From NCBI GenBank assembly GCA_964475985.1, contig CAYYYP010000007.1, positions 42,802 to 106,801 on the forward strand: DNA of 64,000 nucleotides, read 5' to 3'. Position 1 is the stretch's first letter; every line of letters starts with the position of its first letter. The position numbers were made by a program, and so were the translations under genes. The notes under the pieces are model-generated. The model did not search any database, was not told the DNA's origin, and saw nothing but the letters and a program-made list of their open reading frames with translations. Below are positions 26,849 to 35,782 of this stretch, piece after piece. The stretch is from CAYYYP01 sp964475985 (GTDB taxonomy: Bacteria; Bdellovibrionota; UBA1018; CAYHWW01).

Positions 26849-28576
26849 ATGACATCATTGGATTTTCTGGCATCCCTCAAATCTACATTATCGCCGGTCC
26901 TTATTTGGGGCAGTTACCCGGCGGTACTTTTTTTATTCATTTTATGGCTGTTTTTGGGGCTTCGTTTGCTCATAAAGCCCGATCGCTCCGAACTCCAGCC
27001 AGGTTCGACCCATTGGACAAACCTCCGGATGCCCCTTCTTCTTTCCTTCTTCGCAGCCTTAGTAGTCGTCGTTTCCGTTCCCACGGAGTATCGCACCCTA
27101 AGTGATGAAACGAATCTTCTCGCCGTGGCGCAATCCATGGTTCAGGAACGCGCCGTGAAACTCATTACGGCCGGCAAATGGTACTACCATAATTTTCAAA
27201 TGACCCATTGGGAGATTCCCACGCGGCCGTTTCTCTTTCCGCTCTTAATTTCGTTTGTGCATTCCGTTTTGGGTTACTCCTGGAAAAATGGATTCGTTAC
27301 TAACTACATTTTATTTGCACTATTAATTTTGGTTCTTTGTCTCTGGGTTCAGCAATCTGTCGCGAAAGGCCGGGACGCACTTTTGTGGTCGTTAGCCTTG
27401 GTGCTACTGGTCTTGAGCCAACCCGTAATCACCACGGCGGCAACCTGCGCTGGATTTGACCTTTGTTTTATTGTTCTATTGAGCTTTTGTTTCTTGCTTG
27501 CGAAAAAACTCGACGCCGTAGATTTTTCGTCAACGCCGGCGGCTCCTCAATTCGCTTCATTTTTTATTGCGTCAGCCCTTTTGCTTTCGCAAACTCGTTA
27601 TGAAGGCCCATATTTCACGGCTGTTCTTATCATTTGTTTTCTTCCTCGATTTAAGAAAATTTATCCCAAGAAATTTTCCGTCGACGTGGGTCTCCTCCTG
27701 GTAGCCGCGGTGGTCGCGGTGGGTTTGACCATTGTTCAACGGATTCTTGGACATGGCCTGTATCAAAATGCGCCCGGCCAAGAACCCTTTGGCATTACTA
27801 ATCTGGTAAATGACACCGTCGAGCTCGTTCAAAGCCTATCACTGTTCCGTACCGATTTGCCCTACGCCCAAATTGTAGAGATTTTTGGTCTTGCAACAGC
27901 CTTTATTTACATTGCTCGGGCCCTTAAGAATGGTTCCGCCTTCCGTCAAAAACTTAACACTCCCCTGAATCTTACTTTAATCCTAAGTGTTGCGGGTTAT
28001 CTTCTCATCACTCTAGGTTGGCATTTCGGCCGTGCCACGCACCCTTCTTCCGTAAGGTTTTTTATCCCCTGGGCTTTAGGATTAAGCGTACTTACATATC
28101 TGGGCCTTAAAGAGCTTTTGCAAAAATTCGATCCATCGGCGCGTTCCGCGGTTACGGCCCTTATCGTTGGCTTGGTTGCATTTCTTGTGCACCACCCTAG
28201 GGCCATTGAAGGGCGCATTTTCCACACTTTGACTTTAAATCGCGAAACTCAGCATCAGTACGATTTTTTGCTGAGCCAACCCCATAAAAATTTTCTGGTC
28301 GTTACCGACCGCCCTGGCCAGTTTGTCGTGAACAACTGGGGGGCAATGGATTTTAACGAATTCAAATCCCAGCGCGAGCACATCCAAACGGAATTAAAAC
28401 GGCATTTGTTTGAGTCGGTTTTTATCTTTCAACACATTGAATATTCGCCCGACGTACCGTCTGGCCTTCCTACGGCGGCCCACGATCTGGGTGAAGCAGG
28501 TCTAACCAGGCTTAAAGAGATCCAGATTACTGAAAAAGAATTTTTAAGAATCTCCCGCTTAGAGGAAACTCCATGA
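26849..28576 (+). CDS. GT39/ArnT-like polytopic glycosyltransferase
   Basis: A 575-residue inner-membrane protein with ten or more hydrophobic segments. The first extracytoplasmic loop has YRTLSDETNLLAVAQSM, with acidic residues in the position of the catalytic DE of GT-C enzymes, and downstream WYYHNFQMTHWEIPTRPFLFPLLIS. These resemble family 39 (ArnT/PMT-type) transferases, which use lipid-linked sugars. Substrate unknown. Start at 26849; there is no clear ribosome site, so translation may be leaderless or the start may be slightly different. Its stop overlaps the next gene by ATGA. Confidence 0.6.
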   Translation: MTSLDFLASLKSTLSPVLIWGSYPAVLFLFILWLFLGLRLLIKPDRSELQPGSTHWTNLRMPLLLSFFAALVVVVSVPTEYRTLSDETNLLAVAQSMVQERAVKLITAGKWYYHNFQMTHWEIPTRPFLFPLLISFVHSVLGYSWKNGFVTNYILFALLILVLCLWVQQSVAKGRDALLWSLALVLLVLSQPVITTAATCAGFDLCFIVLLSFCFLLAKKLDAVDFSSTPAAPQFASFFIASALLLSQTRYEGPYFTAVLIICFLPRFKKIYPKKFSVDVGLLLVAAVVAVGLTIVQRILGHGLYQNAPGQEPFGITNLVNDTVELVQSLSLFRTDLPYAQIVEIFGLATAFIYIARALKNGSAFRQKLNTPLNLTLILSVAGYLLITLGWHFGRATHPSSVRFFIPWALGLSVLTYLGLKELLQKFDPSARSAVTALIVGLVAFLVHHPRAIEGRIFHTLTLNRETQHQYDFLLSQPHKNFLVVTDRPGQFVVNNWGAMDFNEFKSQREHIQTELKRHLFESVFIFQHIEYSPDVPSGLPTAAHDLGEAGLTRLKEIQITEKEFLRISRLEETP

Positions 28577-29394
28577 ATTTAAAAAATTTATCATTAGAAC
28601 CGCAAGACACTGCGATGAACACTAACGCAGCCTCTGGCGATCTTATGAAGTGGAGTGAAGAATGGGGAATTCAACTGGCCTACGCCATTACGCAAGATGC
28701 TGAACTCTCCGAGGCGCGACTAGTCGAAGCCGTTTTGGCGGGCGTAACTCTAAACCTAAATTCTGACGTTCAGTTCGCGGCCCGAATCATGGAACGAACA
28801 TTGCCTGATGCATTCAAAGGTTTCACCTCGGACTGGTTCTTTAAACTTCCGGTGCGGGCCCGGATTGTTTCGGCCTTGCGCGCCTACGGAAGTTTCGATT
28901 CTACAAAACTATCTGAATTGCTGCAGGAAGATGAAAGTTCGGTTCAAGACTTACTGGAACTCTCCCGCCTAGCGTTTAGTGCGGGAAAAACTTGGTTATC
29001 GGCAGCTGGCTCGCGAAATCCTGAGTGTCCGCCCCTTTCCGATGGAAAACTTTTTGCGCGCTACTTAGGGAATGACCTTCCCTGGGAAGAAGTTCAGTCA
29101 CTTCACAAACATTTCATCGCCTGCCAGGACTGCCGAGACAGTTTGCAGCACTTCAAGACTTTGCAGCAAAACTGGCTTTGGGCCCTTCCGCAAATTGAAC
29201 TCTCAAAAGATTTCCTAAAGCTCGCAAAAAAAACCGTATCGATGTCCAAGAATTTTTCCTTACACAAACATACGCGAAAGCTTCATGCCCATGCGACTTT
29301 GGCGTTAAGGGATTTAGTAAAAGATCCCTTGGTCAGGGGAATGGCCGCGTTATTGACGGTATTACTGATTTTCAAAGCCGCGGGCGTTTTGTAA
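28573..29394 (+). CDS. Degenerate ECF-sigma-like region plus zinc-finger and membrane anchor (anti-sigma-like)
   Basis: A 273-residue protein. The N-terminal half (about 28-140) has RARIVSALRAYGSFDSTKLSELL, which recalls the region-4 helices of ECF sigma factors, but much diverged. At about 184-191 lies HFIACQDC, the Hx3Cx2C zinc-anti-sigma (ZAS) motif, and at the end (about 256-272) a single membrane span (GMAALLTVLLIFKAAGVL). So it combines sigma-like and anti-sigma-like parts in one chain. The GT39-like membrane gene ends on its start (ATGA), so they are coupled. Function inferred only; it may regulate an envelope response. Confidence 0.5.
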   Translation: MNLKNLSLEPQDTAMNTNAASGDLMKWSEEWGIQLAYAITQDAELSEARLVEAVLAGVTLNLNSDVQFAARIMERTLPDAFKGFTSDWFFKLPVRARIVSALRAYGSFDSTKLSELLQEDESSVQDLLELSRLAFSAGKTWLSAAGSRNPECPPLSDGKLFARYLGNDLPWEEVQSLHKHFIACQDCRDSLQHFKTLQQNWLWALPQIELSKDFLKLAKKTVSMSKNFSLHKHTRKLHAHATLALRDLVKDPLVRGMAALLTVLLIFKAAGVL

Positions 29395-29419
29395 TCAAAG
29401 TTTACGCCCGGGACCCTCA

Positions 29420-30436
29420 CTAAGGCCAAGAAACACTTGGCGCATTGATTCCCATGCCAGAAGTCACCACAAGCGTGAAACTCATTTGGTAAGTGAAGGT
29501 TGATCTGCCTTCAAAAATTCCTTCCGGCGGATTTCGAAGGGAGCCCAATTTTCGCGTGGCCATAAGCGCCGCTTGATCAAAACTTGGAACCTTTGAGCTT
29601 TGCATGAGATTGATGGATTCAAAATTTCCTTCCCGGTCAATGGTAAAAGAAATGATGCAAGGCAGTTCATCGCCAGGATTTGCGCCTAGCGCAGCAATCT
29701 CTTGGCGAATCTTAAGTTCATTATTGCGACTAAAAAAATACCAGTTTCTAATGAGTGGCTCTTCAAAGCGTGAGAAGAAAGAATAGTATTCCGATTCCAC
29801 GGCATTCAGCAAATTGTCTGGCCCACGTTTTACCCCAGGGGCGTCCCTTCCAACGGGCCTAAACATCTGATTTGGTCCCCGTTGGCTTGCGGCCTGCCGT
29901 TCCTGTTTTGTCTGGGGCTTGGATTCAAACTTAAAGTTCTTAAATCCTAAATCGGAAAGATTTATATTTTTTCTCAGCGGTCTTACGGGCGAGCGTTGTT
30001 CGCGCTGACTCTTTTGTTCGGCTCGTTCCTGCTGCGCACGCTTTTGCTCATTAGTTTGAGATTGGGCCACCTGGGGGGCATCGTTTTGAGCGCCGGCTAC
30101 GGTTTCCTCCGGCACTTCTTGATTTACTTTGCCAATGAACTTCGCATTTTTTGGGGGCTGCTTAGATTTATATTCTTCCCGCACTTCCTGGGACAGGAGC
30201 GGAGACATCTGGCGATTTTGCTTTAAAATTTGTTCTTTAAGCTCTTTTAAGTTTTTTTCGTCGATGTTCACGAGTTCCAGGGGCGGTTTTACGTCCGTGG
30301 GTAAATAGACGTGCTTAGAGAGTAGCAGAAGGAGAAGATGCAGAAGAATGGCAAACAGAATTCCCACCAAAAGGCGAGTCCTAAGCCTTGGGTCAAATTT
30401 TTGAACGGGTTCGGGGGAGTTTTCTAAGGTCTGCAT
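29420..30436 (-). CDS. TonB-like energy transducer / AgmX-type protein
   Basis: A 338-residue protein. N-terminal membrane segment (about 22-43, LLVGILFAILLHLLLLLLS), then a long Gln/Arg/Lys/Pro-rich periplasmic spacer. The C-terminal region (about 240-330: LPCIISFTIDREGNFESINLMQSSKVPSFDQAALMATRKLG) matches the TonB C-terminal domain. No exbB/exbD or receptor genes are nearby. It may drive outer-membrane transport or, as in deltaproteobacterial AgmX-type proteins, motility. Convergent with the anti-sigma-like gene and divergent from citrate synthase. Confidence 0.75.
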   Translation of the reverse strand: MQTLENSPEPVQKFDPRLRTRLLVGILFAILLHLLLLLLSKHVYLPTDVKPPLELVNIDEKNLKELKEQILKQNRQMSPLLSQEVREEYKSKQPPKNAKFIGKVNQEVPEETVAGAQNDAPQVAQSQTNEQKRAQQERAEQKSQREQRSPVRPLRKNINLSDLGFKNFKFESKPQTKQERQAASQRGPNQMFRPVGRDAPGVKRGPDNLLNAVESEYYSFFSRFEEPLIRNWYFFSRNNELKIRQEIAALGANPGDELPCIISFTIDREGNFESINLMQSSKVPSFDQAALMATRKLGSLRNPPEGIFEGRSTFTYQMSFTLVVTSGMGINAPSVSWP

Positions 30437-30527
30437 TGTTTTATTTCAACTTCTCACCTTCGTGCCCCGCGTTCAAATTGACAAGGGGCGCTTCCATCCA
30501 TTAGCCTGAAAAAGAGGAGAAATTCTC

Positions 30528-31670
30528 ATGGCAACTCCCGTGAAAGAATATACAGATGCGGTCGACAAAGGCTTAGAGGGCGTTGTCGCTTGCACAACGA
30601 AAATCAGTTCTATTCAAGGCAATACTCTGACCTTTCGTGGTTATACAATCGATGATTTAGCCACCAATGCTTCCTTTGAAGAAGTGGTGTTCTTACTATG
30701 GAACGACCGGTTGCCGAAAAAAGATGAATTAGACACTTTAAGGCGGGAGCTTGTGAAAAACATGCACCTCCCCGCAGACGTGCAGAGTGTCATGAAAACC
30801 CTCCCACTTAAAAATGCCGTACCTATGGATTTTTTGCGTACCGTAGTTTCTAGCTTATCCATGTGGGATGCGGATGCGGCGGACATTTCGGATACCGCAA
30901 ACCATCGCAAATCCTTACGTTTGACTGGAGTCATTGGCGCCATCGTGGCAGGATTCCATCGCTTACGTTCTGGTGAAAGTGTGCTTACCCCCAAGGCCGA
31001 CAAAGGCGTCGCTTGGAATTTCCTCTACCTCACGCAAGGAAAAGAACCCTCTGAACAACTTGCTAAGGATTTTGACACTTGCCTCATTCTGCATGCCGAT
31101 CATGAGCTCAATTGCTCAGCATTCTCAGCCCGCGTCACCACTTCTAGTTTATCCGATCTGCATTCCGCCATCACGTCGGCCATCGGCACTTTGAAGGGTC
31201 CGCTGCATGGCGGCGCTAACGAACAAGTTTTGCGTATGCTGCAAAAAATTGGAAGCCTAAATCAGGTAGATGAATTCATCCAAAATGCTTTAGGTGATAA
31301 AGCTAAGGTGATGGGCATTGGACACCGGGTTTACAAAGATGGTGATCCCCGCGCTAGGATTTTGCGTCAGATGTCCGATCGTCTTACAAAAGCCGCCGGT
31401 AAACATGATTTATTTGTAATGTCGGCGCGCATCGACGACATGATGCAAGAGAAAAAGGGCCTCATGCCCAATGTCGATTTTTATTCAGCAACGGTTTATC
31501 ATTCCATGAACATTCCAACTGACCTCTTCACGCCAATTTTTGCCGTGAGTCGGATTTCAGGATGGTGTGCTCACGTTATGGAACAATATTCGCAAAATCG
31601 AATTTACCGGCCCCGTGGTCAGTACATTGGCAAGACCGGCGTGAGCTATGTACCGCTTGAACAGCGGTAA
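30528..31670 (+). CDS. gltA: Citrate synthase
   Basis: Condenses oxaloacetate and acetyl-CoA to citrate, first step of the TCA cycle. A 380-residue enzyme of the shorter, dimeric type seen in many Gram-positive and other bacteria. Blocks: HADHELNCSAFSARV near 190 (active-site His), LHGGANEQVLRML near 225, and MGIGHRVYKDGDPRARIL near 262, with the His and Arg binding oxaloacetate. Ribosome site AAAGAGGAGA. A 2-methylcitrate synthase role cannot be excluded by eye. Confidence 0.93.
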   Translation: MATPVKEYTDAVDKGLEGVVACTTKISSIQGNTLTFRGYTIDDLATNASFEEVVFLLWNDRLPKKDELDTLRRELVKNMHLPADVQSVMKTLPLKNAVPMDFLRTVVSSLSMWDADAADISDTANHRKSLRLTGVIGAIVAGFHRLRSGESVLTPKADKGVAWNFLYLTQGKEPSEQLAKDFDTCLILHADHELNCSAFSARVTTSSLSDLHSAITSAIGTLKGPLHGGANEQVLRMLQKIGSLNQVDEFIQNALGDKAKVMGIGHRVYKDGDPRARILRQMSDRLTKAAGKHDLFVMSARIDDMMQEKKGLMPNVDFYSATVYHSMNIPTDLFTPIFAVSRISGWCAHVMEQYSQNRIYRPRGQYIGKTGVSYVPLEQR

Positions 31671-31690
31671 CTAGCGTCAAAGAATTACCG

Positions 31691-32776
31691 TTGTCTTCTC
31701 GACGAAAATTTTTCAACGAACTTTTAAAAGAATCCATTTCTACTTGGGGGCAAGTGAAAACCCAAGTTTCGGGATTGGTAGATGATTATGTTTTACCTCC
31801 CACAAGAAAATTTCTTTTTGGTGAACAAGACCACCGTTGGCGGTTTGAGATTTCTGCGACTCCGTCCCAGAGTTTTGTGCAGGGGATGCTGCCGCTGATT
31901 TCAGAGTTCACGGGCAAAGAGACCCTCTGCGTTTTAAAAAATGAAAACGGGGAGCAGGCCTTTGAATGGAACGGTGAAACTACTTTTGTGCGGGAAATCC
32001 TCCAGTGGGCGGGAGAAAAGAACGCAGCTGTGGTTTCGAGCACCGCTACGCCTTGGCATACCCTTATTCTCGGCACGTCAGGGGGGCGCGTCCTAGAGTG
32101 GAATCCACGATTGCAGCTGACTTATTCCTTGGCTCAACTGCCACTAGCTTCCGAAGAGCAATTGATATCCCTAGCGTTAGGCGTAAGGGAAGGTGCACAA
32201 CTCCACATCGTTTCCGTGAGTTCCGAGATGAAAGTTTTTGTCCTAGAATCTAAGAAACAATTCAGAAGGCATGAGACTCAGACCCACCGCACTTTACTTA
32301 GGGGTGGGGTGAAAGTTTTTCAAGCAACGCCTGCGCAAAATTACGTGTTAACGCCAACCACCGGAGGGCTTGATAAAGATCTCGAAGCCGAGATGCCCGT
32401 AAGGCACGCCGATGAGCCAAAGCAAGCGGGTTCAGTTCTAATGTTTGATGTTAAACATCAATGTTTTTGGTTTTTTTCCAAAGAGAGCGGACCTGAAGCA
32501 AAGGTTTTTCATTTGCAATGGCAGGGTGCGCAGGTGAGTTTCAAAACCGTAACTTTTTCTAACCTGCCTTGCGTAGGGTTTTGGCGTAAAGCTGCCCAAG
32601 TTGGTTTTCTTCTGCAAAAAGATGCATCAACGCTTAGTTTAGTTACGCCCGGAAACTTTGAAGTCTTGGGCGTAGTGCAACTGAAACATGAAATACGCAT
32701 AAACCAAAGCTTCCGGGCCTTGATCATGGACACTATTTTTTTGAAAATCGATACGGATCTATTTGAGGCTGTTTGA
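31691..32776 (+). CDS. Protein of unknown function with SRRKFF N-terminus
   Basis: A 361-residue protein with a TTG start (an inference from reading frame). The first residues SSRRKFFNELLKES resemble a twin-arginine motif, but no hydrophobic core follows, so it is probably not a Tat substrate. The remainder is beta-rich with repeated strand-like segments (LILGTSGGRVLEWNPRLQLTYSLAQLPL), perhaps a beta-propeller. No family is recognised. Twenty bases after the citrate synthase gene and in the same direction, so probably cotranscribed. Confidence 0.55.
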   Translation: MSSRRKFFNELLKESISTWGQVKTQVSGLVDDYVLPPTRKFLFGEQDHRWRFEISATPSQSFVQGMLPLISEFTGKETLCVLKNENGEQAFEWNGETTFVREILQWAGEKNAAVVSSTATPWHTLILGTSGGRVLEWNPRLQLTYSLAQLPLASEEQLISLALGVREGAQLHIVSVSSEMKVFVLESKKQFRRHETQTHRTLLRGGVKVFQATPAQNYVLTPTTGGLDKDLEAEMPVRHADEPKQAGSVLMFDVKHQCFWFFSKESGPEAKVFHLQWQGAQVSFKTVTFSNLPCVGFWRKAAQVGFLLQKDASTLSLVTPGNFEVLGVVQLKHEIRINQSFRALIMDTIFLKIDTDLFEAV

Positions 32777-32907
32777 GGCAGTCTTAAAATTTGTTAGGCC
32801 GTTGAACGGCATGATCAATCAAATTCTATTGATGGCGAATCTAGTTTCACCCAGATGATCATGCGCGACGGTTCAGGGCGGATTTCAATCTTTGATGCTC
32901 TGGTGAG

Positions 32908-34131
32908 CTAACTCACCAGAGAAACGGCCGGGGCCACAAGCTGCCTTGAGTCCAAAACTTGGATTTTTTCCCCTGCATGCATGAAAATAAGTTTTGAATC
33001 TGGATATTTTTTAAGGAAGCTTGCACCGCTTTTGATGTCCGTAGTCTCAGGGGTTTCAGACAAAATGGGGATGATACCCAAGGCGCGATGGCCTTGCGCG
33101 AATACTAGGGGTACCAAAGCACCTCCTCGCGTGCGGTATTGGAATATCTCCGTGATTTTATCTTTTCTGTAGAGGAATTGAGCGCGCGCATTGGCGTAAA
33201 AAAAGCGGAGTACATCCCGAGGTGTCATCTCGTCTTCGCTTTTTGTACCCAAAATGCCGGAGAGGACGCTTGCTTCCCCTTGATCTTCGAAAAAGATCAC
33301 TGGGCGGCGCTCACCCCCATGGGTCGGGTAAATCCGGATCAAAAACAGATTCTGAAGCGTCTCAATGGTTTTTATCAATGTGGGTTTGGAGATCCTCGCC
33401 TGCCTGGCTATCTCGGCAATTGATAGGGGTTCACCTTGTTTTGTGGAAAGGATTTGCAAAAGTTGCCTTACTTTCAGGTAAGTCAGCGTCGTTTTTTGAA
33501 GGGACTGAAAATCCCGGCCTAAAATCGTGCGCAATTGTGAATCGGATTTTTCTTTTTTCAGGCTCTCTTCCCGGATGAAGCAGATCCCGGGAAGGCCTCC
33601 CTGATTCAGATAGCGTCGCATGACCTCAATAGATTTCTTTTTGCTCACGGAGGACAGCTTTCGGGCAACGACTTCCGTGGATTGCCGCAGGAGCATTGGA
33701 AGGTGGTCCGGCAATTTTTCATTGTTCAATTCGCTGATCACGAAGGGAAGTAGTTCGATGTCCATGATTCTTCCCGTAAGTGATTCATGGATTTCTTTTT
33801 TTGCGGTGAAACGAACGGATCCAGATAAAATGAACTGACCCGGTCTTTTGTCCACACGCACACGTTCCTTGAGGACTTTGAACAATGCCGGTACCATCTG
33901 GCATTCATCAATCCCCGTAAGCAAGGTCTTGCGGCGTTCAACGTAACCCTCGGGGTCAATATTTGCCGCATCCATTTCCCCAGGGAGGTCAAAAGTGAAG
34001 TAAGCTGAACAAATTTGTTCAAGACAGGTGGTTTTCCCCACTTGCCTATGGCCCAGTACACCTACGATGGGGCTGAAGCGGGACAGCTTTTTGATGAGCT
34101 CCACTGCATAACGTGCGCGCATATGAGGCAT
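32908..34131 (-). CDS. AAA_14 / DUF4143-type ATPase
   Basis: A 407-residue P-loop ATPase. Walker A is GHRQVGKTT near residue 27. Walker B is LLTGIDECQMV near 70. A sensor-like ILSGSVRFT near 100 follows. The C-terminal DUF4143 half has a helix-turn-helix-like segment (SIAEIARQARISKPTLIKTIE, about 240-260). Such proteins are widespread, often mobile or repeated in genomes, and their substrate is generally unknown. A perfect 9-bp inverted repeat lies 19-56 bases upstream of its start and may be its operator. Confidence 0.8.
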   Translation of the reverse strand: MPHMRARYAVELIKKLSRFSPIVGVLGHRQVGKTTCLEQICSAYFTFDLPGEMDAANIDPEGYVERRKTLLTGIDECQMVPALFKVLKERVRVDKRPGQFILSGSVRFTAKKEIHESLTGRIMDIELLPFVISELNNEKLPDHLPMLLRQSTEVVARKLSSVSKKKSIEVMRRYLNQGGLPGICFIREESLKKEKSDSQLRTILGRDFQSLQKTTLTYLKVRQLLQILSTKQGEPLSIAEIARQARISKPTLIKTIETLQNLFLIRIYPTHGGERRPVIFFEDQGEASVLSGILGTKSEDEMTPRDVLRFFYANARAQFLYRKDKITEIFQYRTRGGALVPLVFAQGHRALGIIPILSETPETTDIKSGASFLKKYPDSKLIFMHAGEKIQVLDSRQLVAPAVSLVS

Positions 34132-34149
34132 GGGCCTAGTTTACCTCAT

Positions 34150-34187
34150 CCTATCAAAAGATAAAACCCCCTTTACTATTTGATAGG
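34150..34187 (-). promoter_or_regulatory. Inverted repeat upstream of AAA_14 ATPase gene
   Basis: CCTATCAAA (34150-34158) and TTTGATAGG (34179-34187) are perfect 9-bp arms separated by 20 bases, in the putative promoter region of the ATPase gene at 34131. The arrangement suits a dimeric regulator; the ATPase carries an HTH-like segment. The spacer has TTTTATC on the minus strand. Which protein binds is unknown. It could also form a hairpin. Confidence 0.45.
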
Positions 34188-34216
34188 AGGGGCTTCAGCA
34201 CTCTATTCCTGGGAAT

Positions 34217-34618
34217 TCACACTTTTTTAGCTAGTTTTCCGAAAGATTTGGATGCCGCTTCATCGCCGTAGGCTTGGGCAGTTTGTTGACGCAATTTTAC
34301 GTTCCAAAGTTCACGGGCCATGAAACGAAGGCTCTGCACTCTTTCAAAACGAGCTTTATTAAAGCCTCCATCAAAAATTTTTGGCTCAAGCTTACCGACT
34401 TCGTTGTGAAGTTCCGTAAGCACGAGATCAACTCCGTCTTCTTCAACCCGGGTGAGCCAGTAGGCCCTGGTCGCTTCATCGGTGGCAAGCATGGGCTTGC
34501 CGGTCTCGGGCGGGCGCCCTAAATTTTCATTGATCTGTTCGCCTTTTTGCAAAAGGTGCACGTCCGACGCCGTATCGGCAGTGGGGTTTTGCGGAGGATT
34601 TTTATTCTCAGTTGCCAT
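34217..34618 (-). CDS. Small cytosolic protein of unknown function
   Basis: A 133-residue, mostly helical, charged protein with no membrane segment. The C-terminal half (FNKARFERVQSLRFMARELWNVKLRQQTAQAYGDEA) looks like a long amphipathic helix. A purine-rich AGGAAAAAACT precedes the ATG. Forty-two bases downstream of the flavin-reductase gene in the same direction, hence a possible operon. No family recognised. Confidence 0.55.
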   Translation of the reverse strand: MATENKNPPQNPTADTASDVHLLQKGEQINENLGRPPETGKPMLATDEATRAYWLTRVEEDGVDLVLTELHNEVGKLEPKIFDGGFNKARFERVQSLRFMARELWNVKLRQQTAQAYGDEAASKSFGKLAKKV

Positions 34619-34660
34619 AGTTTTTTCCTATCTCACGCTTGGCGTGACTTCAACTGGCCA

Positions 34661-35275
34661 TTAAGCGGGACGATTGAGTTCAAATAATTCTGAAGTCTTG
34701 CAATAAAGAGTTTCACCCATACGACCAATGGTTTTGATTTTTGAAACATCGGCCCCTTGGCCAGGCACCCAAAGCTGATCTTTGATGTGAAAACAAACGA
34801 CTTCTCCCACGATAATGGAAGCTGGCAAGTCGCCCAGATCCGTAATGCATCGCAGCTTGCACTCCATGCTAATGGGGCTTTCGCCAATGCGAGGTGGCTT
34901 TACGATATCTGACTCCGTAGGGGTAAGCCCCGTAAGGTCAAATTCACTCATATCGGGCGGAAAACTTCCGCTAGCGATATTCATAGCGTTGGCCAGCGCC
35001 TCATCCACCACGTTGACCACAAACTCTCGGGAGGTCTCGATGTTGCGCACAGTGTCCTTCTTTTGCTGTTCCTCGCCGCGGCGCATGACACTAAAGGCAA
35101 TGGTAGGCGGGCTTGGCGTAACCCCCATGAAAAAACAAAATGGCGCGGCATTCGGTAACCCATTTTTATTCAAGGTTGAAACGAAAGCGATGGGCCGCGG
35201 GGTAATGCAACTGCTTAGAATTTTGTAGAGATCCCTGGTTTCAAGAGATTGTAAATCTTTTGGTAGGAGTTTCAT
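34661..35275 (-). CDS. Flavin reductase-like (FMN-binding split barrel) protein
   Basis: A 204-residue FMN-binding protein. The family start ITPRPIAFVSTLNKNGLPNAAPFCFF (about 25-50) and the internal TVRNIETSREFVVNVV (about 84-99), plus DIVKPPRIGESPISMECKL (about 132-150), match the DIM6/NTAB flavin reductase-like group, which supplies reduced flavin or binds FMN. Substrate partner unknown. The start ATG abuts GGAGAG with tight spacing, and the divergent gene starts only 6 bases away, so promoters for both lie within one another's coding 5' ends. Confidence 0.85.
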   Translation of the reverse strand: MKLLPKDLQSLETRDLYKILSSCITPRPIAFVSTLNKNGLPNAAPFCFFMGVTPSPPTIAFSVMRRGEEQQKKDTVRNIETSREFVVNVVDEALANAMNIASGSFPPDMSEFDLTGLTPTESDIVKPPRIGESPISMECKLRCITDLGDLPASIIVGEVVCFHIKDQLWVPGQGADVSKIKTIGRMGETLYCKTSELFELNRPA

Positions 35276-35281
35276 CTCTCC

Positions 35282-35764
35282 ATGCTAAATACATCTAAGG
35301 CAAACGGAAAGGAAAACATCAAAAACATCATGTCTAACCTCGAGGTTTCACCGGCATCAGGATCAGAATCAAGTGCCTCTCCGGCGGGCGCTCCAAATGA
35401 GCCTTCTGAACGGGCTAAACGGGCATTTGTGCGTAATATCGCGCTCGACTTGGTGCTGACCTTCGTGACATTTTTCCTATACAATATTTATGTCAATGCC
35501 GAGCAAATGGACGCACTGAATTATATGCTCGGAGAACCGAAATATTCCTTTTGGCGCTGGTTTCTGTTCTGCATTTGCACCTTTGGCCTTTACCATGTTT
35601 ATCATGAGTATGTGGTGGCGAGGGACCTCATGATTTTACGTGGGGAGCCACAATCTTCGGAACCCATGATTCACGTCGTGCTGACTTGCCTAGGATTTTC
35701 CTTCGTGGCAGATGCGATTCAGCAATATCATATCAATCATTATTTTGGATCCAAGGGACTATAG
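35282..35764 (+). CDS. DUF4234-domain membrane protein
   Basis: A 160-residue protein with three or four membrane segments (LDLVLTFVTFFLYNIYVNA about 57-75, FWRWFLFCICTFGLYHVYHEYVVARDL about 90-116, IHVVLTCLGFSFVADAI about 130-146). The polar N-terminus is followed by the YNIYVNAEQMDALNYML and LYHVYHEYVVARDL patterns of DUF4234-type proteins. Role unknown. Start at 35282 is provisional; an in-frame ATG at 35330 is also plausible. Confidence 0.6.
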   Translation: MLNTSKANGKENIKNIMSNLEVSPASGSESSASPAGAPNEPSERAKRAFVRNIALDLVLTFVTFFLYNIYVNAEQMDALNYMLGEPKYSFWRWFLFCICTFGLYHVYHEYVVARDLMILRGEPQSSEPMIHVVLTCLGFSFVADAIQQYHINHYFGSKGL

Positions 35765-35782
35765 GCGGCTGATCCCGACGGG

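Noticed and set aside
31691..31760. Twin-arginine signal peptide
   Set aside because: No hydrophobic core follows the arginine pair.
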